Positions 7,995 through 17,274 of a stretch of DNA of 64,000 nt are shown piece after piece. The position numbers and the translations under genes are program-made. Source of the stretch: Vibrio tasmaniensis. Lineage in GTDB: Bacteria; Pseudomonadota; Gammaproteobacteria; Enterobacterales; Vibrionaceae. A model generated the notes under the pieces. It did no database searches. It was given only the letters and a program-made list of their open reading frames with translations, and was not told the DNA's origin. The stretch is taken from assembly GCF_024347635.1 (NCBI RefSeq), contig NZ_AP025511.1:372001-436000 (forward strand). The letters are read 5' to 3'. How positions within the stretch are numbered: the first letter of the stretch is position 1; each line of letters begins with the position of its first letter.

Positions 7995-8825
7995 ATGGAA
8001 CAGTTAATTCGTGACGAAATGCGCGTACTACCTTCAATTGACCCTCACTTCGAAGTGACTCGTCGTGTGGAGTTTATCAAAACGAAACTTCAACAGTCAG
8101 GATGCAAATCACTGATCCTTGGTATCAGTGGCGGTGTAGACTCAACAACCTGTGGCCGCTTAGCACAAATGGCAATCGACAGCTTGAATAAAAACGCTGG
8201 CAGCAATGAGTACCAATTCATCGCGGTTCGCCTGCCTTATGGTGAGCAAAAAGATGAAGACGAAGCACAACTTGCACTCTCTTTCATCCAGCCTTCTCAA
8301 TCAGTTTCTGTAAACATTAAAGCGGGTGTTGATGGGCTTCACGCAGCATCTCACGTTGCTTTAGAAGGGACAGGCTTGCTGCCAACAGATTCAGCAAAAA
8401 TCGACTTTGTGAAAGGTAATGTGAAAGCTCGTGCTCGTATGATCGCACAATACGAAATCGCAGGTTACGTTGGTGGGCTTGTAATTGGTACTGACCACTC
8501 GGCTGAGAACATCACAGGCTTCTACACTAAGCACGGTGACGGCGCCTGTGATTTAGCTCCTCTGTTTGGTTTGAACAAACGCCAAGTTCGTGAACTTGCA
8601 GCAATGCTAGGGGCTCCAGAGCAACTTGTTAAGAAAGTGCCAACCGCTGATCTAGAAGAGCTTGATCCACAGAAAGCCGATGAAGCAGCCTTGAACCTTT
8701 CTTACGATCAAATTGATGATTTCCTTGAAGGTAAAGAAGTCCCTCAAGACGTATCAGATCGCTTAGTGAGCATCTACAAAGCAACACAACACAAGCGTCA
8801 ACCTATCCCAACGATCTACGATTAA
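7995..8825 (+). CDS. nadE: NH3-dependent NAD+ synthetase
   Basis: Converts deamido-NAD to NAD with ATP and ammonia in the cytoplasm. The 276-residue length matches the short, ammonia-dependent bacterial type without a glutaminase domain. The PP-loop [11 protein letters not shown] is at residues 45-55, and [26 protein letters not shown] near residue 172 is a hallmark of the family. AGGAAAGGA precedes the ATG. A long perfect terminator follows. The divergent NadD-like gene probably shares the promoter region. Confidence 0.96.
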   Translation: MEQLIRDEMRVLPSIDPHFEVTRRVEFIKTKLQQSGCKSLILGISGGVDSTTCGRLAQMAIDSLNKNAGSNEYQFIAVRLPYGEQKDEDEAQLALSFIQPSQSVSVNIKAGVDGLHAASHVALEGTGLLPTDSAKIDFVKGNVKARARMIAQYEIAGYVGGLVIGTDHSAENITGFYTKHGDGACDLAPLFGLNKRQVRELAAMLGAPEQLVKKVPTADLEELDPQKADEAALNLSYDQIDDFLEGKEVPQDVSDRLVSIYKATQHKRQPIPTIYD

Positions 8826-8850
8826 TTTTCAGAATTAGTCTCAGAATCAA

Positions 8851-8889
8851 AAAGGCCGGAAGTTCATGCGAGTGAACTTCCGGCCTTTT
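8851..8889. terminator. Bidirectional terminator between nadE and the MOSC fusion gene
   Basis: Sixteen-base arms (8851-8866 and 8873-8888) with a six-base loop; A-run on the left and T-run on the right. Confidence 0.9.
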
Positions 8890-8936
8890 CTATTTAGTGT
8901 TTTTTAATGCGTTTTTCTTAATGATCTAACGAGTCG

Positions 8937-10793
8937 TTAATCAACAACTTCGATATCAGTTTGAGGCACACTGCAACACGCCAGTATCTGACCCATATTG
9001 CGTTCATGTTCTTGCAGCGCTGGTACATCCGGTTGATGAACTTGACCAGATTCAAGGGTCACTTTACAAGCACCACAGAAACCTGCGCGACAACTTGAAG
9101 CAATAGACACACCCGCCGATTCAGCTTGCTCTAGCAAGGTTGATTGATTATTACCTTCGAACAGGTAGCCGTTGACACTCAATTGCAGCTGTTTCACTGC
9201 CTCTTCGGTTGATTGAGCCACACCAAACGCTTCTTGGTGGTAATGTTGAGGATTGAGCCCCATTTGAATCAGTAGTTTCTTTGCATTATCCATAAAGCCA
9301 TCAGGGCCACACACGAATGCTTGGCGCTTGTGTAACTCTTCAATTTTAGCGACATGCGACACACTCAAGCGCCCAGATAAACCATCCCACTCTTTGGTTG
9401 GTTGGCTTAATGAATAAATCACACGAAGACCCGCATGTTCACAGGCGATCTTATCAATCTCAGCTTGATAAGGGATGTCTTCTTCGCTGCTGCATTGATG
9501 ATAGAAAACCACATCATCGATCTGATCATGATCAGCTAAATAACGAAGCATCGACAGCATTGGAGTAATGCCGCTGCCTGCAGACAAAAGCAATAGTGGA
9601 TGCTTAGGGTTTTCTTCTAGATAGAAAGCACCATCTGGATTTTGAGCAACTAGCGTGTCGCCCACTTGGAAATGATCATTCAACCAGTTAGAGATTTGGC
9701 CATCGTCCACTCGCTTCACTGAAATCGCTAAGCGACCTGCGCGTGATGGACTAGACGATAAGGTGTAACGACGAGAAACCTTCTCGCCATTAATCACCAT
9801 CTCGATCGGTAGATGTTGCCCTGGCTGATAACTTGGTAGTGAGTGGTTCTCTTTCGCAGGCTCTAACCAGAACGTCGTAAAATCACGAGCGATCTCTTCG
9901 CGTTCAACACAAGTTAAGTGCAACGACTCTACCCAAGTGTCTTCATAGTGCTCTTTCTCTTTGGTTTCGAGCACTTCAACCACATCACCCGCTTTGATTA
10001 AACCTTCATTTTTCGCCACAAGGTTTTGACCAAAGAAAACGCCACCGCGTTCATTGGCTCTGAATGATGAAAAGGTGTTAAGCGGCTCTTTTGTTGATCT
10101 AAATTCACCACGCTCAACATCAACCGTGGTTAGGATACATCGCTCACAAGGCTTCACCGCTTCGAACTCAACCTCACCAATTCGGATACGTTTCCAGCTA
10201 TCTTCAGCAAAGGGGTCGGTATTGGACACCACAAAATTAGTACGGAACTGATCCATCGAGTGTGTTTCAGGGCTGCGACGATTCAGCTCATCTAGAGAGG
10301 CTTGGCTGATGATCAACATTGGGTAGCCGTCAGCAAAGCTCACATTATGACCAAGCTTTTCACGCACACGATTCGATTGCTCACCAGAGAACAGTAACTC
10401 AACACGCACACCCAACACGTCACTGAACCAATCGTCGGCTTCATCACATGTCGTGTATGCCGTGAAGCTGTCTTTCCACACCGTTGCTGGCGCTTCTTGC
10501 ATCTTGAAGTTTGCATATTTCAGACGCAGCGGCTCTTTACCTTCATAAGTAAAAATCAAACCGTCCGGCTGCAAACTTGAAGATACCTTGACCATCTTCG
10601 GGTACTTGCGCGCCGTCACCATTGAACCGTCTGCCAACGCCAGCATGAAGCGTCTGTCGAAAGTAAGACCCTGTTTTTCGACCCAAGCAGAAGAGAGCAC
10701 GATCCCACCCACTGACTTAACCGGAAATACATTGATTTGAGATAGAGAAGGCACTTGCTCTGAAGACTGTTGATCTGACGGTAGCTGCGACAT
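8937..10793 (-). CDS. MOSC domain / FNR-type reductase / 2Fe-2S ferredoxin fusion protein
   Basis: A 618-residue cytoplasmic fusion with three parts. Residues 1-275 form the MOSC N-terminal barrel and MOSC domain (SVGGIVLSSAWVEKQGLTFDRRFML; PCERCILTTVDVERG with the conserved Cys). Residues 290-520 form an FAD/NAD reductase (RRYTLSSSPS for FAD, LLLSAGSGITPMLSMLRYL for NAD, FVCGPDGFM). Residues 530-618 form a plant-type ferredoxin with C568, C573, C576 and C606. Such proteins are related to E. coli YcbX, which reduces N-hydroxylated compounds, here with its own electron chain to a molybdenum cofactor. Transcribed alone; ATG 10793 with GGA upstream. Confidence 0.88.
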   Translation of the reverse strand: MSQLPSDQQSSEQVPSLSQINVFPVKSVGGIVLSSAWVEKQGLTFDRRFMLALADGSMVTARKYPKMVKVSSSLQPDGLIFTYEGKEPLRLKYANFKMQEAPATVWKDSFTAYTTCDEADDWFSDVLGVRVELLFSGEQSNRVREKLGHNVSFADGYPMLIISQASLDELNRRSPETHSMDQFRTNFVVSNTDPFAEDSWKRIRIGEVEFEAVKPCERCILTTVDVERGEFRSTKEPLNTFSSFRANERGGVFFGQNLVAKNEGLIKAGDVVEVLETKEKEHYEDTWVESLHLTCVEREEIARDFTTFWLEPAKENHSLPSYQPGQHLPIEMVINGEKVSRRYTLSSSPSRAGRLAISVKRVDDGQISNWLNDHFQVGDTLVAQNPDGAFYLEENPKHPLLLLSAGSGITPMLSMLRYLADHDQIDDVVFYHQCSSEEDIPYQAEIDKIACEHAGLRVIYSLSQPTKEWDGLSGRLSVSHVAKIEELHKRQAFVCGPDGFMDNAKKLLIQMGLNPQHYHQEAFGVAQSTEEAVKQLQLSVNGYLFEGNNQSTLLEQAESAGVSIASSCRAGFCGACKVTLESGQVHQPDVPALQEHERNMGQILACCSVPQTDIEVVD

Positions 10794-11010
10794 AACGATT
10801 CCAATGTTTTGTTATTTGTCTCAATGCTAACAAATGGTTATAAATAGATAAACTGGCAGGCATTAAACACTTGATACTAAGCTATTAACTTGAGATGTTT
10901 AGCTTTCTATTTTGATACAGTAAGGCCGCAATACAGTAACACTCTCCAGACGTTCTATACTTTTAACACCATTACTGCATTGAACTTTCATTGAATAAAA
11001 AGGATTTATC

Positions 11011-11169
11011 ATGAACAAACTCGTCATTATTATCTTATGTGTACTACTTCCTCCTGTTGGCGTGTTCTTCGCACGTGGCGCAGGTAAAGACCTATTGATT
11101 AACATCATCCTGACTTTCTTCTTCTGGGTGCCAGGAATGATTCACGGACTATGGGTAGCCACTCGCTAA
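11011..11169 (+). CDS. YqaE/Pmp3-family small membrane protein
   Basis: A 52-residue membrane protein with two hydrophobic helices, LVIIILCVLLPPVGVFFARG and INIILTFFFWVPGMIHGLWV, the exact plan of the YqaE/Pmp3 (UPF0057) family. Family members are stress-linked inner-membrane peptides; in yeast Pmp3 affects membrane potential. AAAAAGGA lies seven bases before the ATG. It stands alone between the MOSC fusion and pyrC. Confidence 0.9.
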   Translation: MNKLVIIILCVLLPPVGVFFARGAGKDLLINIILTFFFWVPGMIHGLWVATR

Positions 11170-11284
11170 CCCTCCACTGAAAATAAATACTGAATAAAAC
11201 ACCCATCAAAACAAGCTCCTAACCACGAAGGGTTAAAAATAGGATGAAATGAAAGTGCTTTTCCACTATCATCCTGTCGCCTAA

Positions 11285-11300
11285 ACGTAAGCGATTGCTT
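11285..11300 (+). promoter_or_regulatory. Candidate PurR operator of pyrC
   Basis: ACGTAAGCGATTGCTT matches the PurR box pattern ACGCAAACGTTTGCNT at most positions, including the central CG, and lies 60-77 bp before the pyrC start. PurR represses pyrC in E. coli. Confidence 0.6.
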
Positions 11301-11320
11301 TCACAGATTTCGCTAAGTTT

Positions 11321-11358
11321 AGGCTCCAACTACATAACACTTCAAATGGTGGGAGCCT
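11321..11358 (+). promoter_or_regulatory. pyrC leader hairpin covering the ribosome binding site
   Basis: AGGCTCC (11321-11327) pairs perfectly with GGAGCCT (11352-11358), which contains the Shine-Dalgarno GGGAG just before the ATG at 11362. A -10-like TAAGTT (11314-11319) sits directly before the left arm, so transcription would start within or next to the arm. This is the arrangement of the E. coli pyrC leader, where CTP level sets the start base and so the hairpin. Confidence 0.65.
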
Positions 11359-11361
11359 TCA

Positions 11362-12390
11362 ATGACACAACTTACGATTACTCGTCCTGACGACTGGCAC
11401 GTTCATCTACGCGATGGCGAAGTATTAAAAGATACAGTGCGCGATATCAGCCGCTACAATGGTCGAGCGTTAATCATGCCAAACACCATCCCACCGGTAA
11501 CCGATACCGAAATGGCTTTAGCTTACCGTGAACGCATCATGGCAGAGCAGCCAAGCGAGCAATTCCAGCCTCTAATGGCACTTTACCTGACAGACAACAC
11601 AACACCTGATGAAATTCGTAAAGCGAAAGAGTCTGGTGCAGTAGTGGCAGCAAAGCTTTACCCAGCGGGCGCGACAACTAACTCTGATTCAGGCGTAACG
11701 TCTGCACAAAAAATCTACCACGTGTTAGAAGCAATGCAAGAAGTGGATATGTTGCTTCTGGTTCACGGCGAAGTAACGACTCACGATGTTGATATCTTTG
11801 ACCGCGAGAAGCAGTTCCTAGACACAGTGCTAGCTCCGATTGTGAACGACTTCCCTAACCTGAAAATCGTTCTAGAGCACATCACTACTGCAGACGCAGC
11901 GACTTTCGTTAAGAATGCTAACGACAACGTAGCGGCAACCATCACAGCTCACCACCTGCTTTACAACCGCAACCACATGTTGGTTGGCGGCATTAAGCCT
12001 CATTTCTACTGTCTTCCTATTCTGAAGCGTAATACGCACCAATTAGCGCTTATCGAAGCTGCAACAAGCGGCAGCAAGAAGTTCTTCTTGGGTACAGACT
12101 CTGCACCACACGCAAAAGGCGCAAAAGAGTCAGCATGTGGTTGTGCCGGTTCTTACACTGCACACGCAGCGGTAGAACTGTACGCTGAAGTATTCGACTT
12201 AGAAGGTAAGATTGAGAACCTAGAAGCGTTTGCAAGCCATAACGGCCCTGACTTCTACGGTATTCCACGTAACACGGACACCATCACTCTTGTTAAAGAA
12301 GAGTGGAACGTTGCTGAAACCATGCCTTTCGGTTCAGACATCGTAGTGCCAATCCGTGGCGGCGAGACGATTGCATGGACAGTTAAATAG
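11362..12390 (+). CDS. pyrC: Dihydroorotase
   Basis: Zinc enzyme of pyrimidine synthesis that closes carbamoyl-aspartate to dihydroorotate. The 342 residues match the class II (E. coli PyrC) type. Metal and substrate motifs: [11 protein letters not shown] (H13, H15), [12 protein letters not shown] with the carboxylated lysine, LVHGEV, LEHITT, and [23 protein letters not shown] near residue 250. Expression is probably set by a PurR box and a hairpin over the ribosome site. A strong terminator ends the single-gene transcript. Confidence 0.97.
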   Translation: MTQLTITRPDDWHVHLRDGEVLKDTVRDISRYNGRALIMPNTIPPVTDTEMALAYRERIMAEQPSEQFQPLMALYLTDNTTPDEIRKAKESGAVVAAKLYPAGATTNSDSGVTSAQKIYHVLEAMQEVDMLLLVHGEVTTHDVDIFDREKQFLDTVLAPIVNDFPNLKIVLEHITTADAATFVKNANDNVAATITAHHLLYNRNHMLVGGIKPHFYCLPILKRNTHQLALIEAATSGSKKFFLGTDSAPHAKGAKESACGCAGSYTAHAAVELYAEVFDLEGKIENLEAFASHNGPDFYGIPRNTDTITLVKEEWNVAETMPFGSDIVVPIRGGETIAWTVK

Positions 12391-12440
12391 TAGTCCGATG
12401 TTGTAAAGCTTAAGCGCTCATTACAACTTATAAAACACTA

Positions 12441-12470
12441 AGCCCTTCACATAAGTGAAGGGCTTTTTTA
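12441..12470 (+). terminator. Terminator after pyrC
   Basis: Ten-base-pair stem AGCCCTTCAC/GTGAAGGGCT, loop ATAA, then six T. Confidence 0.9.
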
Positions 12471-12561
12471 TTATGTATTAATACCCTTGATTCTAGGCAA
12501 TTAGCGCCTAACCTTACTTTATAACCACCTTAAAAATAAGGTTAAAAATTAACGGTAAAAT

Positions 12562-13779
12562 ATGACTCTAGACTTAGATATTCGAACTCTGTGTTTAATT
12601 ATGGTGTTTCTGTCTGGTACGTACTGTATCGGTCTAATAATCAAACAACAAAGCCAAGCTCGTATTCTTGGAATGCGCAGTTTTTTCTGTGCCATTTTTT
12701 TGTTAATGGTAGGGTTTTCATTACTGAGTTTTGGCTCCCACATTTCACCTTGGCTCTCAAAAATAACATCAAATATGGCCATAGCCGGCGGATTCGCTTC
12801 AATGGTGTTTAGCCTAACTCAATTAAGACGATCGCCCTCGCTCTATAGCGTTTGCGTTTTCTTGGGATTACCTGTCGTCATCGTTACCTTGATTTACTTC
12901 ACCCTCTACGATGCATCAACCAATGCGAGAGTGATAACGATGAGTTTTTATATCACACTATGTACTGTGGCCAGTGTATTGGTCATAAAAACAGGTACCG
13001 TCGCTGATGTCAAAGCAGCGCTTGTACTATTGATGAGTGCATTCAGTGCTCACTCTGTTTTCATGCTAGTTAGGATCTGGGTTACCCTCAAGGAACCTAA
13101 TATTGACGACTTTTTACAAGCAGGTAGCATCCATCAGCTTGCGTTCATCATGACGGCTATTTTACTTAGCTCGATCGGCTTCACTTACAACTGGATTCTA
13201 AACGCCAGATTGATGCAATCACTTTATAGTTCATCAATGAAAGACAGCTTAACCCAGTTGTATAATCGCCGCGCTATGAATGAAATGTTGAGACGAGAAT
13301 GGATGCGTAGCGTAAGGCATCACCACCCATTATCGGTGATCATTCTCGACATCGACCACTTTAAACAAGTCAACGATCAACACGGTCACCAGACTGGCGA
13401 TCAAGTATTGAAAAAAATGGGCATAATTCTCCAACACAACCTTAGAGCCGCAGATATCCCGTTCCGCTATGGTGGCGAAGAGTTCTTGATTGTATTACCT
13501 GATACTCGCATCGATGAAGCATGTAAGGTCGCTGAGAAGTTACGAGTAATTATCGAAGATACTAAGTTTTGGCAACAACAAAGCGCCAACCTGACAGCAA
13601 GCTTTGGACTGTCTGAACTTTGGTCTGAAGACAAGGTTACCAGTATGATAAAACACGCGGATGAAGCCTTATATTACGCAAAAGAAAATGGTCGAAATAC
13701 GGTCTGCGCTTTAACTGACAGGCAAGGAAAATTGACAAAACAGAACTTACCTTCCTTTGCTTCACCAGTACAACACTAG
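12562..13779 (+). CDS. Membrane-bound diguanylate cyclase (GGDEF)
   Basis: A 405-residue protein with six or seven hydrophobic helices in residues 8-220, then a GGDEF domain from about residue 225 (DSLTQLYNRRAMNEML). The active site is GGEEF at residues 304-308, a fully functional variant. RAAD five residues before it is an intact inhibitory I-site, so product inhibition by c-di-GMP is expected. It should make c-di-GMP in response to a signal sensed in or near the membrane. The ribosome site is weak. An inverted repeat AACCTTA/TAAGGTT (12510-12516, 12537-12543) lies just upstream and may be regulatory. Confidence 0.9.
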   Translation: MTLDLDIRTLCLIMVFLSGTYCIGLIIKQQSQARILGMRSFFCAIFLLMVGFSLLSFGSHISPWLSKITSNMAIAGGFASMVFSLTQLRRSPSLYSVCVFLGLPVVIVTLIYFTLYDASTNARVITMSFYITLCTVASVLVIKTGTVADVKAALVLLMSAFSAHSVFMLVRIWVTLKEPNIDDFLQAGSIHQLAFIMTAILLSSIGFTYNWILNARLMQSLYSSSMKDSLTQLYNRRAMNEMLRREWMRSVRHHHPLSVIILDIDHFKQVNDQHGHQTGDQVLKKMGIILQHNLRAADIPFRYGGEEFLIVLPDTRIDEACKVAEKLRVIIEDTKFWQQQSANLTASFGLSELWSEDKVTSMIKHADEALYYAKENGRNTVCALTDRQGKLTKQNLPSFASPVQH

Positions 13780-14003
13780 TTCTATAAAAGGCGACAGTTT
13801 CGATATCGGACGTTAGTATTTGATACAACCTAGAAAAAGTAAAAACCTCATCACAAGCAAAAGCCGCTCAGCAAACGAGACTCTCCATAAACAACATTCA
13901 AAATACCAATCACTTATAACATAAGCCCACTCAATAAGAGTTGCACGATACTCTTCTGCTGATTATTCTCAATCAATCGCAACTACCCCACAGAGAAAAA
14001 ACA

Positions 14004-14930
14004 ATGGAAAGTACTTACACCTACCCTATCGGTAAACCGGGACAAAAGTGGCAACAAACAGAACGTGAAGCATGGTTGGCTCAAAGAACGGTTAAACGCG
14101 AATACCAACAAGAAGTCGTGCCAAAGATTAAAGCATTGGCAGATCGCTTTGACATCGAACAATACGGTGCCCTGAGCTACGACGAAGCTCGCTTCCCGCT
14201 CTTCGCAATCAAGAGCAAAAACTGGGATGAATCAAAGCCAACGATTCTGGTTACTGGTGGTGTTCACGGTTACGAAACCAGTGGTGTGCATGGCGCTATC
14301 AAATTCGCAGCGACTCAAGCAGAAAAGTACTCAACGTACTTCAACATTGTTGTTGCACCGTGTGTAAGCCCTTGGGGCTACGAAGTGATCAACCGCTGGA
14401 ACCCAAATGCTGTCGACCCAAACCGCTCTTTCTACGACGGTACGCCAGCAGAAGAATCAGCAAACCTACGTGCATTAGTCGCTTCTTTACCAGAAATCTT
14501 AGTTCACGTTGATCTACACGAAACGACGGATTCTGACGAAACAGAATTCCGACCAGCACTCGCGGCGCGTGATGGTATTGAGTACATCGAAGGTATGATC
14601 CCAGACGGTTTCTACACGGTTGGTGATACTGAAAATCCACAACCAGAATTCCAAGCAGCGGTTATTGCTTCGGTCGAAAAAGTCACACACATTGCGCCTG
14701 CGGATGAAGATGGCAAGATCATTGGATCAAACGTTACGCAACACGGTGTGATCAACTACCCAATGAAGAAACTTGGTTTATGTGGCGGCGTGACTGACTG
14801 TAAATACGGCACAACCACTGAAGTTTACCCAGACAGTGACAAAGTAACAGACGAAGAGTGTAACGATGCTCAAGTTGCTGCTGTTGCCGGTGCTTTGGAT
14901 TACGTCATTCAGCACGAACTAAACGCTTAA
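14004..14930 (+). CDS. M14-type zinc carboxypeptidase / aspartoacylase-like hydrolase
   Basis: A 308-residue enzyme of the M14/succinylglutamate desuccinylase-aspartoacylase group. Zinc ligands are visible as H88 and E91 in GGVHGYETSGVHG and H172 in HVDLHETTDSDETEF. Family members remove an acyl or amino acid group from amides; the substrate here is unknown. There is no signal peptide, so it is cytoplasmic. I choose ATG 14004 (AGAGAAA upstream); the frame is open to 13941 but the added 21 residues look unrelated. Repeats of 13-15 bp and a terminator follow. Confidence 0.75.
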   Translation: MESTYTYPIGKPGQKWQQTEREAWLAQRTVKREYQQEVVPKIKALADRFDIEQYGALSYDEARFPLFAIKSKNWDESKPTILVTGGVHGYETSGVHGAIKFAATQAEKYSTYFNIVVAPCVSPWGYEVINRWNPNAVDPNRSFYDGTPAEESANLRALVASLPEILVHVDLHETTDSDETEFRPALAARDGIEYIEGMIPDGFYTVGDTENPQPEFQAAVIASVEKVTHIAPADEDGKIIGSNVTQHGVINYPMKKLGLCGGVTDCKYGTTTEVYPDSDKVTDEECNDAQVAAVAGALDYVIQHELNA

Positions 14931-14970
14931 GCGACTACTTAAGACCTCGCACCAAGCACTTAATAGCGAG

Positions 14971-15012
14971 TCCCCTAATAACTAGTCTCCTAAAGCTAAT
15001 CCCTAAAGCTAA
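14971..15012 (+). repeat. Three degenerate tandem repeats, 13-15 bp
   Basis: Units TCCCCTAATAACTAG, TCTCCTAAAGCTAA and TCCCTAAAGCTAA follow each other between the M14 gene stop and its terminator. The last two differ by one small change. Confidence 0.55.
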
Positions 15013-15053
15013 AAAGAGCCATAAGTGACGATTCACTTTTGGCTCTTTTTTAT
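15011..15053 (+). terminator. Terminator after the M14 hydrolase gene
   Basis: Long stem AAAAAGAGCC...TGA / TCA...GGCTCTTTTTT with loop CGAT, followed by T-rich sequence. Confidence 0.85.
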
Positions 15054-15085
15054 CTCTTTTCTTGCCTGTGATTTCTTCTCAGGCA

Positions 15086-15124
15086 TAAAAAAAGCTCCCT
15101 TGCACAATGTACAAGAGAGCTTTG
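15086..15124 (-). terminator. Terminator of the BCCT transporter gene
   Basis: On the minus strand AGCTCTCTTGTAC pairs with GTGCAAGGGAGCT (some G-U) and is followed by seven T. Confidence 0.75.
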
Positions 15125-15172
15125 AAGTCACGCTTAGTCAGGAGTCATTCACGAACTCCCTGCTTGAGTTCT

Positions 15173-16780
15173 TTAGTTAGCGGTTTCGCTAACGTTTTCT
15201 TGTCCTTTATCTACTTCAGTCAGTAGACCTTTCAACAAGCTGAAACAACCAATCAGAAGAATGATCGTAAACGGTAGTGCTGCAATAATCGTGATCGATT
15301 GCAGAGCTTGGATAGATTGAGTACCGCCAATCCACAGCATCACCATTGCAATAGCACCTGAGATAACCGCCCAAACCACTTTCTGCTTCACTGGAACTTC
15401 AAGCTTACCACCCGCAGTCATGCCATCGATAACGATAGAGCCTGAGTCTAGCGTTGTAACGAAGAACACGATGATCAGCGCAACTGCGAGAACAGATAGA
15501 ATGCTACCGAACGAGTATGCATCTAGCATGTAGAACAAGCTTAGAGATACATCTGTAATACCTTGGTCAAGGCCAAGTTGCCCTACATGATTAATCACTT
15601 GCTCGATAGCCACGCCACCGAAGATAGCCATCCAAGCCGACGTGACCAATGTTGGGATAATCAGTACGCAAAGTAAAAACTCACGAACCGTACGACCTTT
15701 AGAAATACGCGCTACAAACATACCGAAGAAAGGTGCATACGCAACCCACCATGCCCAGTAGAACACAGTCCAGCCATGCAGCCATGTTGTGTCTTCACGG
15801 CCAGAACTTTGGCTCAACGCTACGATGTTATTCACATAACCCGTCACCGCCGTCGCTACAGAATCAAGCACGGTGGTGAAGTTCAGAACAGCGATAAGAC
15901 CAAGGAATACGAACGCAATAACCATGTTCAAGTTACTTAGGAACTTAACGCCACCGTCCATACCACGTAGAACAGAGATGATCGCCAAGCCCATGATCAG
16001 AACGATAATAGATTGCTGAAGGAAGATATTATTTTCCAAGCCAAACACGTGGCTGATACCACTTGCTGCTTGTGTGCCACCTAAACCCAGTGAAGTCGCT
16101 AGACCAAACAGCGTAACCAGTACAGTTAGTACATCGATCACATCACCGGTTTTGCCCCACACTCGCTCACCCAGAATTGGGTAGAACACAGAACGCATGG
16201 ATAGCGGTAAACCTTTATTATAAACAAAATACGCGAGGCAAAGTGCCGTCATGCCATAGATAGCCCATGCATGAAAACCCCAGTGAAACAGTGTCGCACC
16301 GAGAGCCAGTTCACGGCCGGCTTCTGTAAAAGGTTCTGCACCGAGTGGCGTTCCGAACCAGTTCGTGAAGAACGCGGTTGGCTCTGCAACACCCCAAAAA
16401 ATAAGTCCAATACCCATACCTGCTGCGAATAACATCGCAATCCAAGATGACATGGAATAGTCCGCCGTCGCATCTTCACCACCTAGGCGAATCTTGCCCA
16501 ACGGTGAAAACGCAAGAACAACGGCAAACGCTAGCATGATGTTAGCTCCCCACATAAATAGGAAGTCAAACTTTGATAAAACAGCACCCTTAATAGAATC
16601 AATAGCAGCTTTAGCGTCTGCAGGAGGAAGAGCAAGAAGAGTGATGATGAAGAGAAGAGATAAGCCGACTGAGGCTACGAAAACTGTGTTATGGACGTCC
16701 ATGCCCCATTTACTGACGTTATCTTGACCAACTTGATAGTCAGTAGAATCAATACTGTATTTTTTTGATTTAAAACTCAT
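15173..16780 (-). CDS. BCCT-family transporter (betaine/choline/carnitine)
   Basis: A 535-residue inner-membrane carrier with about twelve helices. Family signatures: FAAGMGIGLIFWGVAEP near residue 120 and the aromatic substrate box WTVFYWAWWVAYAPFFGMF near residue 345. It imports quaternary ammonium compounds such as glycine betaine with sodium or protons, for osmotic protection. The short C-terminal tail ends soon after the last helix. Substrate cannot be chosen from sequence. A minus-strand extended -10 TGCTATAAT at 16936-16943 is a likely promoter element, giving a leader of about 150 bases. Confidence 0.93.
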   Translation of the reverse strand: MSFKSKKYSIDSTDYQVGQDNVSKWGMDVHNTVFVASVGLSLLFIITLLALPPADAKAAIDSIKGAVLSKFDFLFMWGANIMLAFAVVLAFSPLGKIRLGGEDATADYSMSSWIAMLFAAGMGIGLIFWGVAEPTAFFTNWFGTPLGAEPFTEAGRELALGATLFHWGFHAWAIYGMTALCLAYFVYNKGLPLSMRSVFYPILGERVWGKTGDVIDVLTVLVTLFGLATSLGLGGTQAASGISHVFGLENNIFLQQSIIVLIMGLAIISVLRGMDGGVKFLSNLNMVIAFVFLGLIAVLNFTTVLDSVATAVTGYVNNIVALSQSSGREDTTWLHGWTVFYWAWWVAYAPFFGMFVARISKGRTVREFLLCVLIIPTLVTSAWMAIFGGVAIEQVINHVGQLGLDQGITDVSLSLFYMLDAYSFGSILSVLAVALIIVFFVTTLDSGSIVIDGMTAGGKLEVPVKQKVVWAVISGAIAMVMLWIGGTQSIQALQSITIIAALPFTIILLIGCFSLLKGLLTEVDKGQENVSETAN

Positions 16781-17151
16781 AAATTATGATGTTCGCATAT
16801 CCGAATCAACGAATATAAGGACGCTCTCCATATCCAATTACTACTTGATTGGCTCGCCGCACCACCTAAATAGAGGCGATAAAAATCACAATGATTGGTG
16901 ATAAATGGACTTACTGGCTCAATCCCAAGGCGCGTATTATAGCACAGCTCAAAGTATTTTGACTGAGTTTAAGCTCAATAGTCATCCAAACCAGTGTTAA
17001 TCGCGATAGTTAACTCGATAAAAAAAGAACAGCACGAATAAATAAACAACCTTAAATACAATCACTTAAACCAAAACAATGCACTATAAAATCTCATGCA
17101 AACTTTCTACAGATAATATTAACAACAACCTAGTTTGTTTATAGCTCTAAT
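16781..17151 (-). promoter_or_regulatory. Upstream region of the BCCT gene
   Basis: No gene is visible. On the minus strand a consensus TATAAT with a preceding TGC (16936-16943) is a good extended -10 element; the -35 region is poor. The remainder is AT-rich spacer. Confidence 0.5.
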
Positions 17152-17176
17152 AAAAAAGCCCCGCTATAGGACGGGG
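17152..17176 (-). terminator. Terminator after the MSG-domain gene
   Basis: Minus-strand stem CCCCG/CGGGG with an eight-base loop followed by GCTTTTTTATT. Confidence 0.7.
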
Positions 17177-17274
17177 AAATTACCAAAGGTAAAAGAGAAA
17201 TCAGTGTTCAAATGTTGGTGCTACATCTTGCAACGCTTCTCGCCACAGAGACTGCATATTTCAAAGACTGAACA

